Source of the DNA: Nannobrachium achirus
Taxonomy: Eukaryota > Chordata > Actinopteri > Myctophiformes > Myctophidae
Length of the DNA: 64,000 nt
Assembly: GCA_963921795.1 (NCBI GenBank)
Contig: OY997651.1
Span: 42,202,856 to 42,266,855, forward strand
Direction: 5' to 3'
Under the pieces are notes generated by a model. That model made no database searches. It had not been told where the DNA came from and worked only from the letters and a program-made list of their open reading frames with translations. Within the stretch, counting starts at the first letter, position 1. Each line of letters starts with the position of its first letter. Below, piece by piece: positions 48,711 through 64,000 of this stretch. The position numbers and the translations under genes were made by a program.

Positions 48711-50368
48711 CACACTCTACTGTCTCTGTGACTATAATTGTCATCTTTAGAATACTGATATAAAAATGTCCAAATGTTATTTAGTACTTTTTCTGTTTTG
48801 TATGTGTTTATGGAGTTAACATTACTCTAATAGACCCCCAGGTGTGGTTATAATATGAAAATATGACTTCCCTGTGTATTTGTGGTTACTTCCTGAAAGC
48901 TGAAAGCCTCTGAGTCAAAAGGCCCAACTGAAATACGCTGCTATAATGACATCATAATATCATCCCCTCCCCTTTTTAGATCTCAACCCCACCGACCTGG
49001 GGAGCTACAACATAATATTGTATATTTATATTGTTCTATGTGTATAATCATACCATGTTATTGTGCATTCAATACTAAGTGCATTCAAAGGTGATACACC
49101 ATGAAATTTCACTTTTCCTATTTTAAAACCTTTTTTTGGGGTCCCACTAGCACCTTCTATCCTCACAAAGTCCCATTTCGGACCGTTGTGTATTTCTCTG
49201 GTTTTGAGAAGGCGAAGGTTAAAAGTATCCCACGGGTTCTCAAAACAGGCTATCCAGATTTGCTGCCGATTGTGACGTCATCATCGGCCGTTTTTGAAGA
49301 TTTTTTTTTTTTTTCAAAAAAAGTTTTTTTTTCAAAAGATTTTTTTTTCTTCAAAAAACTTTTTTTTTTTTTTTTAAGATTTTTTGGGGGGTGGCGCAGT
49401 TCAGGCCAAAGGTGGTACTGCAGCTGAAATGCTCTGAGAGCCATTCAAAAATGAGAGAGGCTCTCTATTCAGGAGTGGTAATTTAGCCTCAAACCTTTTG
49501 AAAAACGTTTTTGGGACATAAACAATATGACATAAATACTTTTTAAATGCATGGTGTATCACCTTTAATACAGATTCATTTATTCATGCTTTTATTTTAA
49601 ACATACGACAAGGTAGGCTACAGGGAGGGTGGCCGTACAGTCGTACACTGCCATAAACATACAGTACATTATAAACTGAGAAGAACCATGTCAATACTAT
49701 CAATCACTGTAAAAAGAACACTAACAAAAAATAATAAATGTTTATTCAGGAACACTCATGTCAAAGATTCAAAGTAGATTTAACCATTTATTGCAACAAA
49801 TGGAATACAGTTATGGTGTTAAAGGGCTCTGTATTCTGAGATGTTCCATGAATTTTGTTCACTCATGCTTGCTATGCAAAATCAGGGAACTTTACCTCGA
49901 ACTTTAAGCAAAGCCCCCCCATAGGGATACAATAGTATTACAATAGCAATCAATACATTCTCTGATTCACATGTTAGCTTGAATTAGCAGACATAAAATA
50001 AAAGTATTTGAGCCCATGCCAGACTCATCTAAGGGGGAGGCTGGGTGGAGGAGGAGGCAGCTAAGCAGCAACGGATCTGAGCCTTCAGACTCCAGACAAG
50101 CAAAAGCCATAGTGAATGCAAGCCCTATTTAAAGGAGCCTCCCTTACTGTAAGTGAAAGCTGAGCAGGCGAGACTCAAGTGTCCTGCATAAAATAACGCT
50201 TTATTTTTTTTCTTTATTTTTATAAAATAAAAATAAAAAGTTTTAATCAAGCAACAATTTCGCGGACCCCCTGCTGAAGACCTCTGATCTACAGTCTCCA
50301 GGCAACCAACGACTTCATCACAACTGATGTCATTGGTCGTGACTGTGATGTCATGTCACACAGCCGGC
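48711..50368. other. Intergenic
   Basis: No gene apart from the inverted-repeat element at 49087-49566. 50215-50245 is A/T-rich. 50300-50360 has two TGATGTCA sites near the lectin stop. Probable lectin 3' UTR lies at the right end. Confidence 0.45.
49087..49566. mobile_element. Inverted-repeat DNA element
   Basis: A 480-bp element with exact 17-bp inverted ends (AAAGGTGATACACCATG and inverse). The centre has T/A-rich runs that fold on each other (49303-49375). No ORF and no clear target duplication. Confidence 0.7.
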
Positions 50369-54303
<3,935 letters not shown>

Positions 54304-54330
54304 TGTCCACAGAGTATCTCTGGGCTCTGC

Positions 54331-54337
54331 TTATAAA
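54331..54337 (-). promoter_or_regulatory. TATA box of the complete lectin gene
   Basis: Minus strand TTTATAA about 30 bp before the inferred first exon. The same sequence stands at 57711-57717 before the partial copy. Confidence 0.65.
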
Positions 54338-55353
54338 CCTTCAGTATCGTTAAGTTAATCAGTTAATGAGGAAACAAAAATAAACGGTCGTGAGATTTCA
54401 TGTTAAGTCATTATCATATAGTTTACTTAATAATTAACTTGTTTTTATCCACCCACCCAGGTGCCAAGATTATATATTGAATTGAATTTTGTGCGTGTGT
54501 GTGCATGCTTTCATTTCATACATTCGTTTCATAAGAATCCTATAATACTGTCTAAAGGACAAGTCAGGGTTAATTGTTCATTAATAGAAATACAAATAAT
54601 GTAATAATCTCTTAAAAATAACTTTTCTTCTACAAACACGCCAAATGGTTAAAGTCAACAACATGCAGTGAAGTAAGGCAATATACAAACAATAAATGAA
54701 AGGATGGGTATCTTATCAATCTGAATGAATGGACAAAGGCAGTGCAATAATAAACCACTGAGTAAATAGCGTGTTTGGAATTTTTCCTTTGAACTCCATT
54801 CTTATAATAACCATTGACCTCTTTTTTTGTTGTCCAAGGTTCATGCGGTTTACTCTCATCTCGCTCTTTGTACAGTATAAAGTCTCTTTTGATAAGAACG
54901 TTTCTGGAAATTAGTATTTCGAAGCAAACAAAAACATTTTAACACACACTTTTTCTTTTCTCTAATTACAATCTAAAATATGAACCCTTGTTGTAAAAAA
55001 ACAAAGTTGTCCTTTAAATGAAGAACTATAAGCTTATCATGCTTTTTATAGACGGTCCCTGAGGCATTCTTCACAGTACTCTGTATGTGTTCTGTGTCTG
55101 TATTTTTTATTTTATTGGCCTAACATTGTTGGCCCCTATGAATGTATATGTATATGTTTTTGTATTTCTACTCTGTGTTTAAATAATCATTATGCCTGAG
55201 ACTGACATGCAGCACCTGGTACTAGAGAGCCAACAACCATTGGTTTATTGAGAGGTCCGGCCCTCTCCTGTCTCTGTTTAAATGCACCTCTTTGTTTGCC
55301 GCTCCTCATGACTTAGAACAGTCTGAGCTGCTCCAGTCTCTCTCTCTTATGCA
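54338..55353. other. Between the two lectin copies
   Basis: 54338-54922 is the promoter-side flank of the complete copy and is repeated at 57720-58351. 54923-55353 is unique and shows no exon. In particular the three 3' lectin exons are not here. Confidence 0.6.
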
Positions 55354-56510
55354 GACTATTTCTACATTTGCAGTATTGATACTTTTACTTCAGACTCACC
55401 TCAGCCTCGGCCCAGGTCCTCGACGTCGACTCATATCTAAAGCAACGTTGACCATACCGCCTCCAACCACTCGGACATGAACTTCTCATCATCTCCTCTG
55501 CTCTCTCCCAGTCCTCCTCCATTGCATTCTCCTCCTGCACCAACTCTCTCTCTCCATCAACCCCTTCTCCTCCCTCCACCATATCTGCCCCAACAGCCTC
55601 CATCTCTCTCTCCATCTGTCCATCAGCCTCCTCCCCTCCCACGACCACCATCTCTTCCACTCTGCCCGTCTTCTCTGTGGAACATGAGAAAAAGACATGA
55701 CCAGACGTGTTGTGATGTTATTGTGGGCTCGGGGAAAGGCGAGACAGACCAGTATGGTATACCAAATCTTTATAGGTCAAGTTTATTCTCCTCAAAAAAC
55801 TGACCGACAGTACAAAGGCAGGACCCTTAGCCAATAAGGAGCAGCGTTCTTGGTGACATCACCACCAACAAGTGCGACCTGATATAAATAACAACACCTA
55901 CATGAAATCTTTTGTAGCATGATCTCCCAAATCTTTATACTAAAGTATATAAAGTACATATAAATTCAGGAGTCTCAGAAGTAAAACTGCTCATATACTA
56001 AATACTATACTCAAATAAATTCAAATAAATTAAGGGAACATTTTGTTCCCTTAATTTCTTTGAGCAGTATATCTGCTATTTTCACAATAGAACGTGTTAT
56101 ACAAAATGTTATGCCTCAACTCTTAGTGCTTGTAGCATGGGGGGGGGGGGGGTCCCCAGTTAAAATATGATTATTTTGGGGGTCGCAGCCTGAAAAGGTT
56201 GAGAACCACTGGTCTATAATAACCGAGGAGTAAAACTTCACCACCTACTAATTTGTCCACTCACCCTCTAGAGGAGGCAACAGCTCACTGGTCTCCAGTG
56301 GTGGTGGAATGACATGACAATCTGAAAGGTTCACGTACGCGCACACGCATAGGCACGCACGCACGCACGCGCAAGCACGCACACGTGCACACACACACAC
56401 GCACACACGCACACACACACACGCGCACACACACACACACACACATACACACACACATACACACATACACTTGTTTTTTCTGTGAAGCACATTGAACTGC
56501 ACTTACTACG

Positions 56511-56541
<31 letters not shown>

Positions 56542-57720
56542 ATATTTGGTCTCCCTGCTCTTCTATTGAGGAATTTAGATCCTGGGGTAGGGCACAGCCA
56601 CTAGCCACTGGTTGACTTCACAAATATAACATGCCCATATGTGTACATTTTCAGGCTGCGAAGAGTGTCGACACTGGCTTCCCAATACGGACCGTCGGCT
56701 CAACTGACTAGCATGTACGTCACCTTCGTGCCGTGCCAGTGCCTGTGCCACCAATTGAGTGGCAGGAACAAGGTGGAAGGGGCCTGCTGGTTGGTCAATC
56801 GGTCAGGGATGAATCAGAAGGCCGACAAAGATTCCATGGTAAGCCCAACACTACACATTTTTAAGTTTTTTTTAACCATAGAAAACTACAGTAAAACAAC
56901 TGTTGCAAGATCAGAGTCAACTGCATGATATAAGCAGAATATGTATATCCTACTACTGAATATATGCTAGACATTGGTCCCACACAAGTATAGTAATTAG
57001 GCCTAGGTCTCAATTAAAAAGAAACAAATTAATTAGAGGCTTTGTAATGAATAATTGAAATTAATCACATATTCGCATATAAGCCTACTAAATATTTGAC
57101 CTGAGAAGCATTGTTTTTTTTTCATTGTTTATGATCCGATATTTTCTTTTAAATTACTCTATTTTTCTGTAATTAATTAATCAGTTAAAGTCCCAGGCCT
57201 ATAGTAATGCAAGTAGGCACTACACTGTCTGTATGATGTATTACCTTGTGTTGTCCTTGCTTAGTGTATGTTGCTCTGGTGTCTGCTAAATGCCTAAATT
57301 GTAAATTGTAAGTACACACACGCATGCACTTTTTGACAAGAATACACTCTCTCACTTACCTGCAGCTCCCAGCAGAGCCACAGCAGCGCAAAGAGTCACA
57401 ATCAGCATGATGATGATAACCTTCTCCTCAACGTCTCTGCAACAAACTGCACACAAATAAAGCATAATAGAAATGCTAAAGCGATTACAAAATTTTAATA
57501 TGGTCAACTATGTATGCAAGTGATTAAAGTTGTCTCTTCTTTGTGAAGCAGGTTAAAAACACCTACAAAATCAAACACATCAAAACTAAAGGTAAATATC
57601 TCATCAAAACTAAAGGTAAATATCTCACCTTGTAGAGTCAAGAGCTGAGCTGATTCTGTGCAATGATGAGTCCAGAGCAGACGTGTCCACAGAGTTTCTC
57701 TGGGATCTGCTTATAAACCT
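55354..57720 (-). pseudogene. C-type lectin, partial tandem copy (5' half)
   Basis: It carries the TATA box (57711-57717), the untranslated exon (to 57629), the signal-peptide exon (57408-57360, MLIVTLCAAVALLGAA), the small exon (56321-56265, one codon shorter) and the exon with the start of the lectin domain (55674-55400, two codons shorter), all open with good splice sites. Homology to the complete gene stops at 55354, inside intron 4, so the exons for WIGG, EPN and WDD are missing. Read alone it would encode about 131 residues ending VSLK. Because both copies are in the same direction and the last exon ends in phase 0, a transcript could splice in frame onto the last three exons of the complete gene; that is inference. 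Confidence 0.8.
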
Positions 57721-57871
57721 TCAGTATCCTTAAGTTAATCAGTTAATGAGGAAACAAAAATAAACGGTCATGAGATTTCATGTAAAGTCATTTTCATAGT
57801 TTACTGTACAAGGAAATTAACTTGTTTTTATCCACCCACCCAGGTGCCAAGATATTTTTTATCACCACTGA

Positions 57872-57974
<103 letters not shown>

Positions 57975-58351
57975 ATGCTTTCATTTCATACATTCGTTTC
58001 ATAAGAATCCTATTAATAGAAATACACATAATGTAATAATCACTTTATTAATAAATAACTTTTCTTCTACAAACACGCCAAATGGTTAAAGTCAACAACA
58101 TGCAGTTAAGTAAGTCAATACAATCAATAAATGAAAGGATGGGTATCTTATCAATCTGAATGAAGGGACAAAGGCAATGCAATAATAAACCACTGAGTAA
58201 ATAGCGTGTTTGGAATTTTTCCTTTGAACTCCATTCTTATAATAACCATTGACCTCTTTTTTTGTTGTTGTCCAAGGTTCATGCGGTTTACTCTCATCTA
58301 GCTCTTTGTACAGTAAGTCTCTATTGATAACAACGTTTCTGGAAATGAGTA

Positions 58352-60117
58352 TTTCCTTATTGTGTGAAAGTTTGCTCCCTTGTTTTGCGAGAGTATTTCC
58401 TTATTGTGTGAAAGTTTGCCCCCTTGTTTTGCGAGACACTTTGATACCTTGAACCTTGAAAACAGCTATGGAGTTGATAACTGATAACTGAGTATAACTG
58501 ATATGATATCAAGCGGTCTGAATGTGGCAAAAGTGTAGGCCTATTCTAAAAAATGTAAAAAGGAAAATGTAAAAAAAGAAAAAAGAAAAATGCTAAAATA
58601 ATAATAACTCATGTATTGGTATGTGTTTGTATCTGCTTGCACAAAGAGGAATTGAGAGCTGGTGATCATGGGCAAATATTTTCTGTACAGTAAGTAAATT
58701 AAGCTGTTTATTAAGAGTGTAATGAACAATGCAAGGACACAGGCAAATAGTAAATTTATATAGCGCTTTTATACAAGGCGCTTTACATAGATTGTGCATT
58801 ACATTCACCTATTCACACACCGATGGCGGCGGAAACAATGCAAGAAACCAACCTACTCACCGGGAGCAACTAGGGCTTCAGAGTCTTGCTCAAGGACTCT
58901 TTGACATTAACTCAGGGGACATTAACTCACCGACATTAGAGCACTTTCGTGCTCTAATGTCGGTTTCTCTACCCCTGAGCTGTGCCCCCCAGATCACTTT
59001 ATCTCTTTGCATGCACACAGTATATTTACAATAGATGTGTATAACTACATGCAGTGAGAGTAAAAACATACAATATATTTAATTACAATAGATTTGTATA
59101 ACCTCCAGTAGGAGTAAAAACTTTGCATACAGTATCTTCAAGCACATTTGATCTTACTTTTTGTAAGATCAAATGTATATCTGTGGATGACATTCATTCT
59201 TCCAATGAATCTAAGAAGGCCTATATGTACTGCATCACCATATGGGTGAATATCAGCTATATCTACTACACATCATCCTCATAGCCTATCTGTTGATATA
59301 CAAATATAGGCATACTACTTTATTCATTAGAAATCAATATGTTAATTGCTCAGTCCCAAGTGTAGGGACTTTTTACATCTTAGTAATATTTATTTCCTTT
59401 ACATGTAGGCCTACCTATAGCTTACCAGTATACTGTTGTTGTCATGCTGTACAACTGCACACTACTCTGATTAGATAAAGGAAAAAGGAATGCTTTGGAA
59501 TGATGCACTGACCATCTTGTCACTAGGCAGGACTCCATGTGGAATACAGGGATTGCATTCACATTTGCTATGGTAGTGGTTTTCAAACATGTGTGCCCAA
59601 GGCACAACAAATTGGCAAGTAACTTGTTGGTGATGTCGTCACCCAGTATTTTTGCCAGACCCATGAAATGGGTAGGCCTACATAAGCAAATGTCGGTCTG
59701 TCCGGGTTTTCTATATAAAGGGTATATATGATGATGACATGATGATGACATGCCTACAAAAGGCATGATGTCATAAATGATGATGACAGACAGGGGGTCT
59801 GGCACAACCAGGTTGACCTGGTCTAGTTTCAAGGGCTTTCCCTTTGGATTATGTAAACACAGACACACAGGATGCACAGATAGACCAGACACATTACTTG
59901 CACATGTAGCAGAGTGACTCACTGCCTCAGACTGTTGGCTATTATCTCCCTCATTCCACTTGGGGTACGTATCCCTTTGGTCTGATGGTTAAGATTTTGA
60001 CTTTCACGCGGAAGACCCGGATTCAAATTCTGGGTGTTACACAGACACTCTGCAGGTGCAAGTAATGACTGCCCCAAAAATCAATATGCACAATATATAC
60101 CGTTTGTATTTATTGTG
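58352..60117. other. Intergenic
   Basis: 58745-58925 matches a widespread fish repeat ('tatagcgcttttatacaaggcgctttacat', given here as two parts: 'tatagcgctttt' and 'aaggcgctttacat'), probably a LINE-derived 3' end. 58929-58964 is a perfect 16-bp-stem, 4-base-loop hairpin (ACCGACATTAGAGCAC). 59500-60050 shows no gene. Confidence 0.5.
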
Positions 60118-60566
60118 ATATAAACGATATTGAGAATGAGTTCCACTTTATGTTCTATTGCCCTTTGTATCATGAGCTACGTCAAAGACTGTTTAATAAG
60201 TGTAAAAACCTAGATTTGATATGGTTAAGTGACGCAGAGAGACTTGGTTGGATTTTTGAACAAAAGATATTTGCACTGGCAGAATATTTAGAGAAAGCAT
60301 GGGACAAACGGACAAAGAAAACATATATGTAAGGTATATTTATTTTGTTTTGGCATTTTCTTTTCTTTTCTTTACATTATTGTTGTGCACTGTGTGCAGT
60401 TTCCAATAATGGAATGTGGTATTGTTTATTCATGTTTGGTGTCTTATAATCCTGTAAGGGATGGGTCTTTTTGACAAGACACGAAAATAAAAATTCATTC
60501 ATTCATTCATTCATTCATTCATTCATTCATTCATACATACATACATACATACATACATACATACAG
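60118..60566 (+). mobile_element. LINE 3' end with simple-repeat tail
   Basis: The plus strand encodes NEFHFMFYCPLYHELRQRLF and later FALAEYLEKAWDKR, the C-terminal end of a non-LTR retrotransposon ORF2. A 3' UTR and a (CATT)n(CATA)n tail (60493-60565) follow. 5'-truncated. Confidence 0.75.
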
Positions 60567-61381
60567 TACAAGGCCAAAAGTTTGGACTTGAAAGCATTAA
60601 TATTAACTGTAACGTTTTATGTCAAAATAAGATAAATTTGTCTGGGACCATTCCCTGATCAGGACATGAGGTGGACATTTTGATACTAACTGTAGCCTGA
60701 CCATTAGGTCCAGCTGCTAATCAGCCAGCTATTTGTGGATATCTTAAAGTTGACAATACAGCTAGACTTGCAAGTAAGCCAATTTACATATAACTGCTGT
60801 AGAGGCCTATAATGAATAATTGTAATCCTATTTCACATGAATCCTACATAGATAGGCCTATCTTGCTATTTTAAGATTTAACATTTTGTATTTTTGTGTA
60901 TATAATGTCTCTACCAAAGTCTGTATGTGTCGCCTATGTTTATTTATTTATCCCAAGTGGATTCCAGGAACTCTGTGGGGTTCCTTTAGGGGGGTCTAGG
61001 TCTAAATTGAACCACACAGGTCTGTAACTCTGACAGTGTACAAATGGAACCAAATGAACCCTAACATTTGGTTCCAATTGTACACAGCTGTCAGAGTTAT
61101 GGGGAGACCTTGACATTTGCAAGTTTGAGAAAAAACTGCACTAAATGAAAATCAATAGCCTGTGTAATTACCGCTGGATGGCCACTGGAGGCCGCCACAG
61201 AGCCGTTGCAACTAAAACAGCACGTGGTGCCAGTTCAGCCAATAAGAACACTTGATGGGGAGGCGCGCGTCTTTGATTCAGGAAGTAACTTGTTGTTTAC
61301 GACCATTCCTCTTTGAGCTGTGGCTGACTGTCCATGTCGCTATTATAATACAATAATAATAGTAATACTAGATAGTCGACA
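60567..61381. other. Upstream of HAUS4
   Basis: The hairpin at 61025-61099 is described separately. 61190-61380 is the probable HAUS4 promoter with an inverted or direct CCAAT context (CAGCCAATAAG at about 61237) and CG-rich sequence, and no TATA box. Confidence 0.5.
61025..61099. repeat. Hairpin with telomere-like loop, copy 6
   Basis: Arms 61025-61056 and 61065-61099 are inverted apart from a 3-base insert and one change. The loop is AACCCTAA. The arm core AACCAAATG and inverse CATTTGGTT is the same as in 41746-41807. Confidence 0.85.
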
Positions 61382-63506
61382 ATGTCCGCTGGTGCTAAAG
61401 TAGACAACTTGCATCAACAAGGTAACTTAACTTGTCAAATTATTGTGACGTATAAAACTTCGCCCTGTATTGTGTAAGTGCAAAAAGAACAATGCATCAG
61501 TGCTGTGTAATAGTCAGTGGTGTATAAAGTACTCAAATATTTTGAGAACCACCCATTTTCAACATTGAACTATGTCAGAGTTGTTATATGGAAATAATCA
61601 TTGTTGCCTAGAACTGGAGGATTGATTGTGGGGTTTGGCTTGCAAAGTACACATTGATGATCATCAAATGTACTGTATGTTTTTCTTTTATTTTTATTTT
61701 TTATTTTTTTGTACTAATAATCAAAATCTACTAATTAACTTGTAACTACATTTTTCAAATAAATTAGTGGAGTAAAAGTACAATATTTGCATACGAGATG
61801 TAGTGGAGTAGAAGTAAAAGTATTGGAAATTGGAAATACTCAAAGAAGTGCAAATACCTCAAAATTGTACTTAAGTACAGTACTTGAGTAAATGTATTCA
61901 GTTACTTTACACCTCTGGTAGCTTAACTTGTCAAATTATATTTGACTTACCAGTAAGACACCCTATTGGGCGAGAAGTAGCCTCGGAAACCCAGGCTTCT
62001 TTGGGCGAGAAGTGACCTCGAGTCGCCCTAAATTAAATGATGAGGTCGCGCACATGGGCGCGAGCACGCATCCGCCTGGGTGACAGCAGACTGCTGGGCG
62101 AACGCTGGCAGTTTGGCATGGGATCAACTTTCCCTCTGCATCCTAAAATAAATATTGGTGCTTTGGCTACAGCACGTGCGGCCTCTTCTTTGTCTTTTAT
62201 AGATGTGATCAACTTTGACCAAAGAAATGCACAGACCTGGTTGGTTGTTTAAGTTGGACAAAATGTGGCCAGAATGTGGCCATATTTTCCCAAATATGGA
62301 GATGACTGACGTCTGACATCATATATGTTTGATGTCATAGACCACATGATGAGACTGACACAATATGTCCATATTATTACCAACACGTCGCCATGTATTG
62401 TCTAAGGTGCAAAAAACAAATGATAAGTGTAATAGTGTGCATATTATAGTCCAGTGGTTCTCAACCTGTGGGTCAGGACCCCTAAGATGGTGACAAGATG
62501 ATTAACTTAATGTGCAACACTGTTTTCTCACTCAACATAAACAAACCAACATCAAGTTTAAGTGTATAGCACATTTCTAAGGTGACAATTTAAGGACTTT
62601 TTAATACCTCTGAAAGTCTAAAATGACAAATTAAACATTGGCCAAATTGTCAAATATTAGAGGCAGAAATTGTGAAAATAACCAATCTACATGCTCAGCG
62701 TATGTACTCTATGTAGATCTGCTATTTTCACAATAGAACCAACCGTGTCGTACAAAATGTAATGCGTCAACTCCCCAATTAAAATATGATTATTTTGGGG
62801 GTCGCAGCCTGAAAAGGTTGAGCACCACTGTTATAGTGGACTAAAAATGTCCAGTGTTTGGAATCTTATGATTGTGTGGCCCTCCTCCCCTGTCCATCCA
62901 GTGCTGGCCTCCTTCACTCTGTGCGATGTGACAGAGGAGGACCTGACTCACAACCCGCAGTTCTGCAAGCTGCTGGCCACCATGTCACAGCACGTGGACT
63001 GTACTGGACTGACGGCCAACACCAAGAGCCAACTGGAGAAGGTAAACTGCAGTAGTGGGGGTTCTCAAAACTTTTCGTGTCAAGGACACCCAAATTGACA
63101 CTTAGTAGCCTGCGGACCTGGAACAAAATATTTTGAGATTGGGGTCCACGACTCCACAATAAAATATATATAATTCTAGGCGTCCTTGACATTAAAAACT
63201 TTGAGCACCACAGATAAAGAAATGTTTTTCAGAAAACCTTTAGGATTTAGAAGACATTTTTAGATATTTAATGGGTTTTAAGAGTGTCTGTCTGGTGATG
63301 TCTTTCTGTGTGCCCTGCATGCATGAATGTGTGCTGGTTTTGTGTGACTCGGGTCTTTTGTTCATGTCATCCAGGCAGAGCAGAAGCTGCAGTGCCAGAG
63401 ACGCCGCTGGTTGTACGCAGAGAGCCTCCACAGACAGCTGCGGGAGATGATCCAGGACCATCGTATCAGGAGACAGCAGGCCGCCGTACCCCATGAGCAG
63501 AACATG
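61382..63506 (+). CDS. haus4: HAUS augmin-like complex subunit 4, first three coding exons
   Basis: HAUS4 is part of the eight-subunit augmin complex, which recruits gamma-tubulin to spindle microtubules. Exons: 61382-61421 (MSAGAKVDNLHQQ), 62902-63041 (LASFTLCDVTEEDLTHNPQF, SQHVDCTGLTANTKSQLEK) and 63375-63506 (AEQKLQCQRRRWLYAESLHR to AAVPHEQNM). Phases match (1, then 0) and all splice sites are GT-AG. The signature is the N-terminal block EEDLxxNPxFxKLL followed by SQHVDxxGL, which I recognise from HAUS4. The rest of the gene (most of its coiled coil) lies beyond the right edge. Intron 1 is filled with hAT-like repeats. Confidence 0.85.
61514..61918. mobile_element. hAT-like repeat in HAUS4 intron 1
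   Basis: Ends CAGTGGTGTATAAAGTACTC and TTACTTTACACCTCTG are an inverted pair. The flanking block 'cttaacttgtcaaattat' occurs on both sides (61426 and 61922), hinting at a local duplication rather than a simple 8-bp target site. Confidence 0.6.
62452..62830. mobile_element. hAT-like non-autonomous element in HAUS4 intron 1
   Basis: A 379-bp element with ends CAGTGGTTCTCAACC and GGTTGAGCACCACTG and an 8-bp target duplication (TTATAGTC and TTATAGTG, one change). It contains a copy of the short hairpin repeat at 62669-62734. Fragments of the same family are at about 4040-4259 and 56066-56211. Confidence 0.85.
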
Positions 63507-63690
63507 GTAGTGTACAACCTGAGCCTGTCGCTTACCGGTGCAGTCTACTTGGCCACTCTCATAAGTACAAGACCACGGCTAGAGTACAACATGAGCCTGT
63601 CACTTACCGGTGCAGTCCATGATAAGTACAAGACCACGGCTAGAGTACAACCTGAGCCTGTCGCTTACCGGTGCAAGACCATGGCTACTG
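63507..63690 (+). repeat. Three-unit minisatellite beginning at the HAUS4 exon 3 donor
   Basis: Units of roughly 55-75 bp ('acctgagcctgtcgcttacc', 'aagaccacggctagagtaca') start directly after the exon 3 donor, so the first unit includes the splice site neighbourhood. Confidence 0.8.
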
Positions 63691-64000
63691 AGCAATCTCT
63701 AAATACACGTATGGGGGCTTGTTAGCAAATTTATGAAAAAGAAAAATGGGATCTTGTTAGCAAATATATGAAAAAGAAAGAAATATATATACACAAATAT
63801 TTTTTTGTTTAAAATGTATTACAAATAGCAGAAATAAGTGGCGTTTCCATAAAGCCACTTTTTGCGCATTAACGGCTTATTCGCAAAATGTTTTTATGGA
63901 AACACTTCAAAATGCGAATAAACTTTCATTATCCGCAAAAAAAGTTATCCGCTTGGAGGAGGATTTTGAGCCTTTATCGAATAAACTAAATGCGCTTAAG
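63691..64000. other. HAUS4 intron 3, start of a repeat
   Basis: 63840-64000 looks like a dispersed fish element ('gtggcgtttccataaagcca' with an inverted 'ttttatggaaacac'). It runs off the window. Confidence 0.5.

Overview
This is vertebrate nuclear DNA, most likely from a clupeiform (herring or shad type) teleost. The pointers are short-exon C2H2 zinc-finger genes of the fish type, many hAT-like and foldback repeats with clean target-site duplications, tRNA-derived SINEs, long AC/GT microsatellites, a ladderlectin-type C-type lectin, and a very arginine-rich sperm-nuclear-type protein. The species is an inference; the teleost call is firm.

Layout. 1-13.4 kb: two tandem copies (A, 975-5140; B, 8235-13370) of a C2H2 zinc-finger gene on the plus strand, each with an acidic linker exon and a finger exon (8 and 6 fingers). 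13.7-15.3 kb: a solo LTR with a 5-bp target duplication. 18.0-19.2 kb: an intronless full-length RNA polymerase II subunit RPB7 copy and an unidentified ORF (both minus). 20.3-21.4 kb: a hAT-like transposon. 21.8-26.3 kb: a three-coding-exon, 10-finger C2H2 gene (minus). 28.7-29.4 kb: a protamine-like gene and a truncated relative (minus). 32.4-34.4 kb: an intronless lysyl-tRNA synthetase (minus). 36.6-37.2 kb: an intronless UBE2W. 40.5-41.5 kb: an intronless reticulon. 44.3-44.9 kb: an intronless REEP. 45.0-46.9 kb: a 947-bp exact tandem repeat. 47.7-48.7 kb: a fragment carrying a PRDM9-type KRAB domain (minus). 50.4-57.7 kb: a complete C-type lectin gene plus a partial tandem copy (minus). 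61.4-64 kb: the first three coding exons of HAUS4, running off the right edge.

Main point. The middle of the window (18-49 kb) is a cluster of intronless genes from unrelated multi-exon parents. Their upstream regions look alike: a CRE-like octamer (TGACGTCA, TGATGTCA or TGACATCA), 19-20 bp (25 in one), then a TATA box. Two of them add a nearly identical 32-bp block with an RFX-type X-box. The protamine-like gene in the same cluster has the same CRE-19 bp-TATA layout. CRE plus TATA, and X-boxes, are known for spermatid transcription (CREM, RFX2), so I infer a male-germline retrogene neighbourhood using one common promoter type.

Repeats also hold structure worth attention: a family carrying arrays of perfect CArG boxes, foldback elements whose loop is telomere-like CCCTAA (one read through as protein inside a zinc-finger gene), and a short hairpin family seen at about ten places.
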